Shown: piece by piece, positions 1 to 13,600 of the stretch
Position numbering within the stretch: the stretch's first letter is position 1
Layout: each line of letters begins with the position of its first letter
Source: Rhea pennata
Lineage: Eukaryota; Chordata; Aves; Rheiformes; Rheidae
NCBI RefSeq assembly: GCF_028389875.1
Contig: NC_084667.1
Coordinates: 65,078,570 to 65,142,569, forward strand
Direction of reading: 5' to 3'
Length of the DNA stretch: 64,000 nt
Made by a program: the position numbers and the translations under genes
Notes under the pieces: generated by a model
Told to the model about the DNA's origin: nothing
Seen by the model: the letters and a program-made list of their open reading frames with translations, nothing else
The model's database searches: none

Positions 1-189
1 AGTAATAATGTACCTAAAACTGTTTAACATATGATTTAACATATTTAAATTCATTAAAGTATGGTAATATTTTTAGAAGGTCCTCTGCTAGTTGCTGTTT
101 TTCTTTTGCTGATAGACTCTCTATGGTAAGATATATTAAGGGGAATAAATACCTTTAAAAACTGTGGTGGATGAAGGAGATCATGGAAG

Positions 190-820
190 CTTATTAAAGA
201 GAGAGAGGATGGAAGGAGGAGCTAAGGAATTATGGACACATCAGCTTATATTCAATTTTGTGAAAAATAACTGGAGCAAATAATCAAATAATTTGTAATC
301 ATTTAAGAGAAAACAAGGAGATTAGTGACAGTCAATATGGATTTGTAAAGAACAAATCATGTCAAACCAATCTCATTTCCTTCCATGACAAGGTAGCAGG
401 CTCTGAGACAGAGGAGAAACGGTGCAAATTGTAAGTTTTGACATTAGTAAGACCTTTGACAGGATATTCTCGTGGGTAGACCAAGGGAACGTGGTATATT
501 TGAAATTATTAAAGGGTGAGTATAGAGCATTTCAGAGAATAATTCTCTGTGGTTCACTGTTAAAACGTAAAACATTGTGTGAGAGCCTGTGTATTATTCA
601 ATATTTTTGGTGGATGAGCAAGAATACTTGTTACTTTTGGAGACAAAGCCGTGCAAGAATGGACTGCACAGACATAGCAGGGACAGAATTCCAAAGGATC
701 CTGACAAAGTGGAAATACAGTCTGAAAGGGGAAGCACTCTAATCGATAAGGACACGTGCAAGGTGATACGCTTAGAAAGGAGCAAACAAGACACAGAGAC
801 AGGCTGGAGTTCTGTGGAAA
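190..820 (+). mobile_element. Decayed CR1-type LINE fragment (reverse transcriptase region)
   Basis: Broken translation on the plus strand follows the CR1 reverse-transcriptase order. A QYGFVKNKSCQTNLISFHDK-like block lies near 330-392, then an SKTFD motif (the SKAFD of active elements) near 446-462, then an RAFQRIILCGSLLK-like block near 525-567 (RTQRVVINGS in intact copies). An ATTCAATATTTTTGGTGGATGA stretch near 596 matches the part after the catalytic region. Stops and frameshifts interrupt every frame, so this is a dead copy. Edges are approximate. The family assignment rests on remembered CR1 consensus, not a search. Confidence 0.68.
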
Positions 821-3800
821 AGGCCGTACGAGAAGGAGCCCTTCTCCCCTTACTGAAAGCTCTGAACACCAAAAAACGCATGGCTGGTCCTGCCTTGTGG
901 CAAGGATAGAGTAGAGAAGATTCATCAGGTATCTTCCTATCTTAGTCTTATTCAAATTACAGCAATGTAATAGTCTTCCGTTGTCAAAAGTGGATTTCAC
1001 TTCACAACATGTGTGTCAAACAGGAAGCTAACACCATGTCGTCTGTTCTATTAGCTCTGCTGGCAGGACACTGAGAACAGAAGTAGCAAAGTGTTTTGTG
1101 ACTGCTAATTTAATTATATTAAAGATTACATTGCACTGGGTATTAAGCAAATGCTTAAGTGTGAAGGGGCACGTGAAACCGATGCTTCAGTTCTCTTATA
1201 TGACACAACAATGTCAAATTTCCCCGTTAATAGGACTCTGCCCGGGAGCAGAGAGGTAGAGTAGCTGGCCTGAAAAGTGAAACGCCTGCCTGCTCCGCAT
1301 CACGCTGCAGTTGTCCTGATCTTGTCACCCTCTCTGGTAGTCACGGTGCAGATATTTAAGATAACTAGAAACAGAAACACTAAAATGCTGCAGGGAATTA
1401 GGCAACTTTAAAAAGCATCATAGTTCTTAAAATTTATTACTGTGCTTGCATAAACCTATTTTTATTCATTTAAGATCAGTACATCCAGTACTTGAATGTG
1501 ACTTGAGACTGTTCATGATCTTAAACTTAGATGTGCATTTAAGTGTATCACAGATGGGGATCTCATAACTTTGCCTTGATTTTTCTTCCATTCATACTGA
1601 ATCAGATCCTGATGCCACTGAACAATAACTCAACTCTGACTTTCCTGGGGCAAGAATTCAACCTGTACCTCCTATTCCATACTGAGGCTTAGTTGGCTCA
1701 TGCAGGGCCAGAGATATGCAGTGGTATTGTGTTTTTGGTGAGGAAATATAAGTTTCCAGACTCCTTTCAGAGGCAGAAAAGTGTTGCCTGCAGTGCTCAG
1801 AATAGTTCAAGGGAATATTTTTAATGCTTTCAAAAATATCTCCAAATGAGCACTGGCAGTATATTCTGCACCACCTGTTATTGATACTCGGGAAATCAGG
1901 AGTAGCTGGAAGAAAGCGGTTGGAGCAAATTTGTCTGGGAATCTCACCTTTATACTTGTTTTGATGGTCAGCAGAACCAAAGTTCAGATTTGGCTGAGTT
2001 ATCTGTCTTCCTTCACTGCGTATTTTCTCTCAAAGGAAAATAACAGGAGCCTTGATCCTCTGAACATTTGTATTTTCTGTTCTTTCACTGATGCCCTTTG
2101 ATCACTCTGGACAAAGCTGTGACAACTGAGGGCTTGATCTAAACCCCATGCATTGGAAAAAAGCTACTGGCTACTACAGCCTTTGGAACAGACAATAGTT
2201 CAGTAAATCTACACAGTGTTTAATGGCAAAGCTGTCAACGTGACAATGGACTTGTACAACAGAAACCTGTTTCTCCACTATGTAACTCCACTATGCTCCT
2301 TTTAATCTCTTTCCTGCTCTTACTACTCTCCTCTTTTAAAATGGGAAAGTATCTACATTCTTCAAGGCATTTCGAACATATATTCCATGCTGCTCAAGCA
2401 CTGAATGAGCATCGCCGAGCAGTCCAAGATCATGGGTATTTTAGGGGCAGATCCTGAAAATGTGACTGTGACGCATAACGGCACACAGCCCATTTTGGCC
2501 ATAGGCTCTCTAGCCTGGTGTTTGCACAGGAATCATCCACCTACTGCTCTCACTACAGTATTCGTTGTGTCATGTAATTCAACAGAAGACCAGGAAGCCA
2601 AAAATCTGATTGGAGAAGTATTTAACTAAAAGTCTTCCCTTCTTCAGGACCAAGATATTTTTTTGTTGATCTTTGACTTCCTGGGTGATCCCTGGATACT
2701 GGCCCTATCTGTCTAGCACAATTAGCACAGTGCTTCTCCCCAGATGTCAGACCTACAAAACATGAGGGCAAAGGGCAGGGTGGAAAGCAGTGAAGCTGAA
2801 CTTCATGTGTTGCATGGGCTCAGCAAGCAAGGTGGTGAGCCTGAGGGCATGGCTGGATAGAGAGCAGCTGTTGGTGAGAAATCACGCTCAGTAGATACAT
2901 TGTACAGGACTGTCAGCTCTTTTTCAAGAACATGGTTTCCAGAAGTCCTATACAAACATCTGTCCCTCAAAATCCAAGTGGCCAATGTTTCTACATGGAA
3001 AAAGAGTATGCCTTTGAAAAAAATGGCTAGATGACAGCCTTATTCAAGAAGTAAAAATGTCCTAAATCACTCTTACCTTAAAACTCTTCTGTAATCACAT
3101 CTGGGAATACATATTTGCATCTAATTTGGCCCGTTTATCATTTTTGAATTTTCAAGTAATGGCTATTCAACTCTTTCGATGTACGTTACCTCTTTCTATC
3201 TTGTGTAGCAGGAAGGCAGCACACAGCAGACAGCAGAACAACATATATGCTTATCCTTATTATATATTCTTGATATAACCTGCCTACTATGAAGCCCATT
3301 GTCTAAGTCAACATCTTGTTAGATCCATTGGGAAAGCGTAATGGTCAACAGCACGGATGCAAGATTGTGTGTCTGCTTCATTCATAGTGGTGAGGTATTC
3401 TCAACTGGGTTGAGTGGAAGGAGTCTTCAGCCGGTCTCAGGCTCGTATCCCAGGAGTTACAGTCAGACGCCTTCCTCCCTCTGCCGAACCACCTTGTAAA
3501 GGTAAGGATTATGAAAATTTAGAGTAGCCCTTTCCTCCAAAGGCTGGAAAACAGGACCTCTTGCAAACAACACATTATTGAGGTTTAGCCTTGGGGATAT
3601 GCTGAAGATGACAAACTGTGAGTTGTTCAACCACAGGCTTTGCGGGCGCTAGCCTCAGTAGACTTCACTGCATGCTCTGTGACAAGTCTAAGTGCCGAAA
3701 CTCAGATACAACACAAGATATATTTTACCTGTGCATATGTGATAACCCTACTTACACTACAAGATAGCAGGCAGTCTGGATTAAGCCAACTACAAACTAT

Positions 3801-6800
3801 TATTTGTCACAGAAACAGAGACGCTCAATTTTGATTTGAAGTGAGATCAGGGATTGTAGTTCCCTTACTAGTGTTTGAATGACTGCATCTGAACTGGCTA
3901 GTGGCTTCAGGGCTCTGAGGGAGCATCGGGTGCCATAGGCACTGGCCACAGTTATGGAGAAGTTCCCAAATCCTGTGTCTCCCGGCTCAAAACCCGTCTG
4001 AGCTCACCCCGGCCGCTGTGCTGAAGGATCCTTGATTATTGCCTAATTTGAGCCTAGGGAATCAGTCATAATGAGTAGGTGATTGAATGAATCATGCTTT
4101 GCTCTCTCTTCCCCAACACAGCAATTCACTCACATTTGTTCGTTACTCGGATTTGTTTGCCAAATAATTTATGCACATAATTTCTGATCTGTAATTCATT
4201 GATATGCAACCCGGGTGAGTATTTAGCAATTGAAATGAGGAAGTCAAGATGTTTTGTTTAGGCTCACAAGTTTTTATTTCTTGATTAAACTCTCAAAATC
4301 ATGTTGTGGGGGTGAATACTTGTGTCAGTGAATTCAAAATGTAATTTCTTCATTTATCCTCTAATATACACATACATTCATGATGTCTTCAGTTTCCAGT
4401 AAACATATTGATTACAAAGTCTGTGAAAAGTGAACACAAAAGGGACCTAAATTAAACTGATTATTTTAAGCAATAAAACATATGAAAAACAAACCTGTTA
4501 CATGGTCTTTTAATTCTGCATGAAAGAAAAAAGACCATACTGAAATCTGTCCAAAAAGCAAAGTGATAAAATGAGTACTGGATGTTTTCCAGCATCTTCT
4601 GAAACATGCAGGATAGAAAATGTCAGGCTTCCTGAATTTTAATATTATAAAGAGAAAATAAGCCCCAGAAGTGTAACAAAAAATAGTATAAACTCAATGA
4701 CACTTACCAGAGGAATGGAAAGTGGTAAATGTGACACCAGTTTTTTCACGTTGTTATGCCATGGTGTAAATCCGTGACTCACTCCATCTTGAGTAGCTTG
4801 ATTCTGGTCCCTCTCTACCCTTTTTACAGGAGGGGTTTAGCAAAAGTCTGTACACAAAGTGGTATTGTGAGCGACAACAGTTTATGTGGGTTCAAGAGGC
4901 CAGACAGAAACATCCACTGAGGGCTACTAAAACCCCACCAACACCTCTGGCTCAGGAAGTTCCTGAGAGGCAAATTGGAGAAGATCAAGATAGCATCAGT
5001 GGAAATACCACTCTATACTCACCCTGCTCTTACACTCTTCCTAGGTATGTGGCCTTCCCTTTGGCCAGTGCTGGAGACATAAACCAAATGTTGCTTGAAT
5101 CGGTCTGATTCAGCAGGATCTCCTTGAATATCCAGTCAAGCTGTTCAAAATATCTGGAAATGATCAGAAAAGGAGAGAACTGTGAGGGACCACTGGTTGC
5201 TGAGAGCACAGAGTTGTTTAAGATAGTTAAATCTGAAGATTTGTGTTAAGGGGTCTGAACAGATCCCAATACTTGTATGATAAAACTGTATGATAAAACA
5301 CCAGGGAAATTCTGTGTTGATAAGTACTAAAAAATAAACACAGAAAAAAGTAATTAACTATACATATGCCATGATTGACTCTAAGTTGGTTATTACCTGC
5401 TTAGGAAAGAAATCTTGGAGGCGGTAGAGATAGTCCTGTGAAAATAGGAATTCGAAGCCCGACAGAACTCAATAAGATAAATGACACACTAGCCAGAGAC
5501 AGAGAAGGTAGAAATCTGTGTCCTAACATACCCCACCAGATTTTTTAAAAGAACATCAAACTAACAGGCATTTAGCACTTACCCAGTTATTCACTAAATT
5601 CATTTATATTCCAGCTGTTATTGTTGAATTTAATTGTTGTTATATTCCAGTGTTGTTAACACTTCTGCCTCATCTGTAACATATAATTCAAGACATGTTT
5701 AAGTGATACATTCATATTTGTGTGGAAGGATTGTTTTTTTTTTTTTACCAATGTTACTTTATTGGCTACAATATTTGAATCTTATACAAGGGGGATGAGA
5801 GAAAGAAAAGGTCTCCAAATCCATCCTGTGCTGGGAGAGGCAGATCTGAGCCGGGAAGGCTGGTCAGAATATGTCCCCCAAGCTTTCTGTGCACCAAAGC
5901 ATGGGGAGAAAACATCTATGTGCGTGCACAGAAGGAACCAGTAACTTCTCCCCACAAAGGGCCCAGGGAAACAACACTGCTGAATTAATACAACATATAT
6001 TGTTTTAAATGAGCTTATTTCGGAAGCCAAGAGAGTGAAAGGATTCTGGCCACCCATCTGCAGGAAAATATTCCCTCAAATTTCCAGTGTTGGGAGAGGT
6101 CCTCAGGAAGGTTGCCACATCTGGGTTGCCTCCACTTACTCCATGGTGACATGGAGGGTGGATCTTGTCCACCTTTGAAGACAAGGTGACTCCTACTTCC
6201 GCATCTGCTCCCTTTTTGGGAGGAGGCTACAGGGCCATTTGGGACCCACCTAGTGCCAGGCTAGTAGTTATGGGCAAGAAACTGGTGGGGAATCAAGACA
6301 GAAACTTTGATTTTGTGATTGCAAAGATGGAGGCAGAATAATTTCTCCCTCAGCAGTTCACAGTGCAGAGACCAGAAGAGCTGCTGACCCTCACTGCTTT
6401 TCCTCATATTTATTCTTCACATATATGTTAAGAACAGTTGCAAATGTATATGTAGTGTGCCTAAGTGAATAATTACAGGGATACAAAATTATATGAAAAT
6501 ATTTATGATTTTTCTTAAGCCCATATATACTAAAGAGCAAAGAAATTATTTAGAGTTGAATATTGGCAAAAAAAAAACAGAGCCAAATGTAAATAATAAA
6601 CAGATAGTATCTGTAGGACTTAAAGAACTCATTGATATCACTTGTGTTTATTTGCAAATACCTATTGCTAGGGCTGAGGTGGTATCATCCCAGGCTTTTT
6701 CTTGTTTTGGAAGTTGAAGTTGCATCTCACCTTCAATAATAGGTTCTGAGAGAAAATATACCAAGAAAGCAAATCATGGACTGCTTACAAGTAAATCATA

Positions 6801-9800
6801 ATATTAACTCATGTACTAAGTACAAGAGGAGATTGTAATAGAAAACACACATTAAAATTTGCAAATTCACTAAATCAGTAATAAATTCCTGAGCTAATGG
6901 CCAAATCCTGGAGAAACAAAATGGAAAAATAATGATTAAGCTCTGCACAACCTCTCTACCTGACAGAAAGCAGCACAGAATAGTTTTGTGTTGCAGCAGA
7001 AGCAGTAGGAGAAAGATAAATGGAGAGCCAGGAAACCATCATTGCGGCATGTGTTAGCAGCAGAGATGAAATATCCAGGTAGCTTCCAAAAGGTTGTCTA
7101 CTTGAATGCTTTCATAGTGTATATGTCATATTCAATCCTCCCACCTGCATGAATAAGAAAAAGTGATGTCAAAACAAATGAGCAGACAGATGAGGACACC
7201 AGTCCCACTTTTATTTTGGAATAAGTTAGGCAGTGGGCCAGGAAGAACCATAGCCCTCGAATGAGCAATATGTCATTTTGCTCTTGGTAGGTTGTGAGAA
7301 CGTCTGGGACCAAATGTTTATCTTGGCCCTCTCATTTTGCCTGGATCCCATGCAGAGAAAAGACTGCGTGCAAGTAGACTGATACAGATCTTCATTCATA
7401 AATGGAAAATGACAGGGAGATACTGCCAACCTGAATCCATCTTCCCCATCACCTTTGCTTTGAGAGAGCTCATCTTTGCACGAAGCCCAAGGCTTGACAG
7501 CTTGACTGGTTCCCAGACAGGTCGTTCCATCCAAATACCCATGGACATGGGAGTGCTCAGCTCCAAATCAAACCTAGAATTTTCAGTGCAAGCCCACCAT
7601 GTGGAGCTGGCTGCTATTGGCTTTCCCAGCCTACAGTAGGATCATGGCTGTTCATTGGATAAAAGGAAGACAAGGACTCTCCCAATATAACCAGACTTTA
7701 ACTTAACCATTTGGGCAAAACTCAGTTTTTCTTGGGGCAGAGGAAGATTGGGGGAAGCAGTAAAAGCTGGCAGGGGTCCAGGAGGAGTGGAGTGGCTTCC
7801 AGAAAGGGCAATAATGTTTGGGGGTTCCTGGGTAGGTGGGAGAGTCTGGAGAGGAGTTTGGAGAAAAAGAAGCACTAAGGAGGGCAGTGAGGTGTCAAGG
7901 GAGGAACAAGAGGGAGAGGTGGAGTTTCAGGGGCTGCAGGGCACATTGGGGTCTGAGTAAAGGTCACCTCCTAGCTCTTCTCCCCTAGCCCACATACTCC
8001 TCCCAGGATTCACAGACCAGACTTCCTCCATGCTGCCAACCCGTGGGAACTTGTCTCCTTTTCCTTTCCAGCAGTCCTTCCTGATTGCCCTGTGCCCTCC
8101 ATGCCACCATCAAGAAGAGTACAGAAGGAAAATGGGCCAAAGCCAGGACCTTTCCCTTGCAGTTGGGAAGAGGAGGCCAGATTTTTCAGAGGCAGGGACC
8201 TCCCAGAAGCATCTCAGCCCAGGCAGGTGGTGTAGGGCTGCTGGATCACTCTTGTCCATTCTATCCATCATTATCCCAATGGACAGGGCTGCTAACTTAC
8301 TCCAGCTGGGGGGAAAGGAGGGAGAGGAGAACACAAAGCCTCCCTTTCCACCCAGAATGAGTTACTGCAATATCAAGATCCAAAGAGTAGAAGATGTTTA
8401 ATAGTCTTAGAAAAATGCTAACGTTTTCCCCAAACTATGCTCCAGGCACACTCTTGTGGTTAAGGAGAGCTAATGCACACTCAAGTGAGGCGGTTTCTGC
8501 ACGTAAACAGCCAGGAGGAGCAAAGTCTGTGTTGCCTCTTCTTCTCCCTGCTCTGGGCATAGATTGGCAACGGGCATTGAATTTGCCCCACTGAGAAGGC
8601 ACCAGCTAATATTTCAAATTGTTTTGTATCAATAATGATCCAGGCTATCACAGTAGCCCCCAAAATGCTTTAAAAGCCTGTGTGAGTGATTTTACCTGGC
8701 TTGGGCTCCGAGAGGTGGTGCATGCCCAGAGGCAGTTAATAATTTAGCACTGCGGCTGTTAACTGTTCTGCAAAAATGAGCCTGTTTCTGGGAAAAGGGA
8801 CATCTTGACTGCTGGACTGGGGAAAGGAAGTATTTTGGGCCCCAACTCAACTAGCAGGGATGGGACTCATGTCACCTAGCAGGAGCCATCCTGAACAATT
8901 TTTTTTTTTTTTTTTTAATCTTGGGAACACGTGGATCGGCCTGCACCTCATCTCCACGTGAGCAGCTTTGGATGCTCTCCCCCTGCCTCCTGGGGCCTTA
9001 GGCCTTAGCAGTGAGCCTTGCTGTGCTGACTACCTTCCACTCCTGGTTTTTGTGGTTTTACTGAAAGAAGCAGTCTCTTTTGTTGTCAGTCCGTGTAAGG
9101 CCCCTCAGCTCTTGTAACACCTGATTGATAAGAAAGGTGTTGACACTTGACTGCAAAAGTCAGAAAGTCCCAAAGTGGTGCTGACAGTGGATTTTTTTTT
9201 CTTTGCTTCATCTGTTAAGAGATCTGCCAGGACACGTGGATCCCATCCAGGTCCTGTGCATCAGAAACACAGCAGTAGCGACCACACTGAGTTTTCTTCA
9301 GTCTGAGTAAAACTTGTCTCAGGTGAGGGCCTATGACTACTGCAGATAAAGGGACAGACTGTTTCCTCCTGGTGCGAGGTTAGTTATATGACCTCCGAGG
9401 AGATCTGTGCGCTGCAGGACATCACTGCTAACAGCCTGATCCAGTTTGGCTTAATGGTGTGTGACTGCTCTGCGTGGCATGCAGCCCGTGCCCCCAGCAC
9501 TCTCCTGCACCTGGTCTGCAATGGCCTGGTGGGCGTCAGTACCAACACACAGACATGTGCATGCAGAGCATTTGCCTTTTACTGCCTTGATGGCACTGTC
9601 CATGCATGAATCCATCACGTCCCCTGGAGCACCCACATCTGTGTTTCCCCTGGATAATTGTGACTGGCCAAAAACCTTCATGATTTTTACGAAAGCATCC
9701 ATCTCTCAGCTGGGATCTGCTGCCAACCCTAGTTGGCCATTCAGGCTGATCTTCTCTTTTTCCATTGCTTGTGCTGTCTTTCTGCTCTGACTTCTTGGAC

Positions 9801-10520
9801 TAGTCGTGGCTGGGATTTGGTTGGGATTTGACATATTCTTCCCTCACTGGCATTTCCCCTTTCTTGCCCTCTCTCCACTCCCTTCAGGTTCTCGCCATCG
9901 TTAAATGCAGTTCATTACTGTCATCAGTGCTGACTGGAGGGGATGGTCCCATGGTACGGTATCTCCTGCCGCAAAAGGAATGGAAAGGTTTCCCCACCTC
10001 TACACCTGTCCCAGCTATCCCTTTCCATCCACCCTCTGTCCTCACTGCTAACGAATTTGGAAAGTGGATTGCTTAAACTGTCCATTGGCACAACAGAAGG
10101 AGGTGGAAAACTGCAGCAGGGGCAGGCAGCAGCTGGGGACGAAGCCGTGCAAGATGGAGAGACTGGACACAGAAAGTGCCCACTGCATAATGTAACGATC
10201 CCTGAGAGACCGTGCCAGGACACGGTGTTAGGAGAAGCTGCTGTTGTGAGGCCACGGGAAGGATGCACTTCCCTCTGCTTGCCCAGTGCCCGGAGCAGAG
10301 GGTCGGTGTGGTGTCCCCTATGGGACTGTAAGTGGGAGGATTCTCTCAGTCCTGCTCTTGCTGGACTCCCACTGCCACCCGGGGTCCCTTGTCCCCTTCC
10401 CTAGCTGTCACGCAGGCTGCAGTCACCTCAGCTAACCATTGCTCAACTCTGTTAGCCTAGGGACTGACTTTAAATTAGAAATATCAGCATTAATTATCTG
10501 CTTTGACTATATTCCCTGCT
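821..10520. other. Intergenic sequence, no gene recognised
   Basis: Mostly AT-rich sequence with short chance ORFs in all frames and none that looks like a known protein. It contains a T run at about 8,899-8,916, a purine-rich stretch near 7,740-7,930, and a moderately GC-rich part at about 9,360-10,400 whose ORFs on both strands lack recognisable domains. A TAAT-rich patch at about 4,030-4,250 contains several homeobox/POU-like words, but these are common by chance in AT-rich DNA. Confidence 0.6.
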
Positions 10521-10601
10521 TGAGCAGAGGGGTTGGGCTAGATGATCTCCAGAGGTTCCTTCCAGCCTCGACCATTCTGTGTGATTCTGTGTGATATTGT
10601 G
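10521..10601 (+). mobile_element. CR1 LINE 3' tail
   Basis: The segment reads GGGTTGGGCTAGATGATCTC, then an AGAGGTTCCTTCCAGCC-like run, then CCATTCTGTGTGATTCTGTG. This is the conserved 3' end of avian CR1 LINEs, with the degenerate ATTCTRTG tandem octamers that terminate the element. Only the last 80 bases or so are recognisable, as expected for a severely 5'-truncated insertion. This is the best single lineage marker in the window, pointing to a bird or other sauropsid. Confidence 0.85.
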
Positions 10602-13600
10602 CACTTCAGCACCAAGTTAGGCTTTGAGACACGTGTGGACCCTGGGTTTGCTTCCCTGTGTCAACATGCTCCCATTATTCCCTGACACTGGAGAGATCAT
10701 TTGACTAAGTTTCATTTAAAAACCACCCTGAACTGTAAGCAATCAAAGCCTAGATGAGCCCTGAACCATTCGGTGAGGCTGTAATAGGGCATTATGGAGA
10801 AGTGTTTTGAACAAAGCTGGACCCATGCCTTGCAGTGATATTGTCAAAAAATCAAAGAGACTCTGGATCCCATATAAAATTTCTAAATATTAATTTTTTA
10901 TTTTCTTGCTGATGGGAAATATTGCATATTTGCATTTTTGAGCCTGAATAGTTTTAATTCAGTTTTTTATTGTACAAACTCAAGAGGAACATTTACTTTG
11001 TTTTCACTGATTAGTTATACAATTATTCCTTTCAGATATTACATGAACCATGAACCATAATATTGTATTCTTTGCTAATACATTTTGGCAGAGGTATTTA
11101 CATGAAAACACAATACATAAATGTAATGAATTTTTCAAATGAACACATTGGTAATATAAAGTAATCATATTTTTTTTTTCCATAAAGCAAAAATTCATTA
11201 AACTTTTCCCAATTAGCAAACTGACTTTTCTAAATAAGCTGTCAATTGAGCAAGAGCCAGTCACGCAGACAGGTGGATTTGATAATGTTGGATGGTGCAT
11301 TTTGCTAGGGAGCACATGAGAGAAAGATTAATTTCTGGAGGCTGGAGACAGATGTCTTCTGCTGGATTTAACCACAGCTGAAGGTGGCACCACCTCTGGC
11401 TGCCCCTTCCTTCCCACCTGTGAGAAGTCAGTGTTACTCAGGAACTAAAGGAGAAAAATCTGTCTAGGAGGATGGTGAAATGAAGGCCTGGGCCATACCT
11501 GCCTTACAGACCAGTATCAACATCTGTGCTGTGGTCCTGTGGGACAGAGAGAGGGTTTAGCTTAGCACCAAGAGAAAATCTGGTTGGCTTTCAGCTGGGA
11601 TGGGGAGCAGATCTGGCCAATCATGGCCCCATTGCCGCGTGGGAAGGAAGGCAGCACAGTGATGCCAGTGGCGGCGGGCTGACCTCTTCTCTCTTCAGCT
11701 GCGCAGACCTAAAATCAGCTTAATTCAACTGCGAAAATGCTCCTGCTGCTAAGGAGTCAATTAGCAAGTCTGAGAGTGCGGAGAGCTGTAACTGTCTCTA
11801 GCTCCCTTATTTTGAAGGATCTAACAGGGGATGCCTCCACCATGCAAATGACTCTCTTGTGCTGCAAAATTGTTCTTATTAGATTCACAAACCAGTAAAA
11901 GTGTTCAACTTTTTCTAGAACGTGTGGTCATCTGGCTCATCTTGGGTCTGCTGGGCTGGGTCTGTTAGATCAGCAGTGATCACAGTTGCTGCCAACATCG
12001 GTAGCTTGTGCCGTAAGTCCTGTTACATCTTGTGGAAGTAAACTCATCCTGCTGCTGAAATCACCACTGCACCCTCACTTTTATTTGTGGCCTTACTCAT
12101 GCTAAACACAGAATGAAGAGACCTTTGTCCTCTCAGATGCCACCAAGGCCTAAAAAATTACAGTATGCCCCATGACTCAGGTTGGGAGGAGGCAGACCTT
12201 CAGACGGTGTTGCTCTGCCTCACTCTGCTAACTCCAGAGCTGGCCAGCTCCAGCCTGCCCAAGGATGCTCCATGCCTTCAGAAACCTTATTGCCAGCCCC
12301 TGATTAAGGAAGATTTATACGGATAAAAGCCTGGGCATGTGTTCACTTGCTGTTGTGGTCAAAATACCACATGCATCTGGGTCCAGTTTGTAGAAATGCA
12401 TCCCCACCGCCAATCTAGTGAGTCCAGCAAGCTCAGATATGGCTGCACTTGGGACTCTGCATTCTAGACACATCTGGAGAGATTAGGCCTTGGGCGGGCA
12501 CAGCTGGCCAGGCAGCGCCCTGATAACCCAAATCCAGAGAGACAGGGCTGCTGAAGGCCTCTTTCTGAATGCAGGGTAGACATAGCTGTTTCTTTAGCAG
12601 TGGGACGAGGTAACTTATTCTTTGTCTAGATTAAAGAAGAAATGGTAAAAGTAATAATATATGATATGGTAATGACTATGGTAATACAATGGTGATTAAT
12701 TTCCCAGATTCCTCTTTCTTCTTGTGCCCATGCTTTCCAGACAGAGTAATTCCTTTTGTGGTCCCATTTAAATATCCCCTGTACAGACCAGTGAATGATG
12801 CTGAAATTTAGGTCTCAATGAAATTAGAAGGGAATAGTTGCAACTAGTTTTGTTGGGAAGACAATTCGACTCTGGTCAAGTCCATCAAAAAGAATATAAG
12901 ATCTGTTGGGGTGGAGTGTCTCAACTCAACGAACACCTTCCGATGCCTTTAAACATAGATCATACAGTTATATCATGCGCCTGACCTACTTTGCTTTAGT
13001 AAGCTCATCTGTATGCAGTGAAAGATAAGTAAAACCACTCTTCTGATTCCAAAAATCCATTCTGTCTATTGATGCTTATATGCTGGATTTTGTGGGGACT
13101 GATACTGTTCTGATAAGGGTTGTTTGTCCTTCTGCAAGCAAAACTTCCACTGGCACCCAGTGAGATCTTTATAGGCTCAAACTAGGAGGACCAGGTCCTG
13201 TAATAGTAGTGGGAAGGACAACACTGCCACAGTCAGCTTGGGGACCTGGGCCAGGAGATGAGTGGGCAGTGGGTTAGTGGGATCTAGGAAGAATGGCAAG
13301 ATGTGACTGTGTTGAGACGTGAGGGTTTTTCAAAGATCACAGGTCATGTGTGTCCATCTCCTCCTTCATCACAAAGAAGCGTCTGTTTCTCTTTGAAAAC
13401 TTCCCTCATTCTCAGCAGTACAAATCCTCAGGACCCACATGATTCCCCTTCACTTCTGACAATTTTGTCTGTCTCTTGTAAGGCAGCTACGCGCTTTTGT
13501 TTTCCACTGTATTCCACGGCCAGGCTCCAACTGGAACTGCCTCCAGCAACTCTTTCTACTGACGGGCATGCTCTCTTTACTCTTTCAAGGAAGCCACAAA

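Noticed and set aside
5782..6057. 91-codon minus-strand ORF with hydrophobic stretches
   Set aside because: No homology recognised, and it is surrounded by non-coding sequence with no splice-compatible partner exons.
9451..9702. Minus-strand ORF with a weak KVxG...MD...VKG resemblance to ribosomal protein S28
   Set aside because: Only scattered residues match, two extra residues are needed in the middle, the nucleotide match is poor, and the C-terminal part does not follow the family. Not enough to call a processed pseudogene.
9943..10404. 153-codon plus-strand ORF
   Set aside because: No recognisable domain, GC-moderate low-complexity composition, and an overlapping open frame on the other strand.
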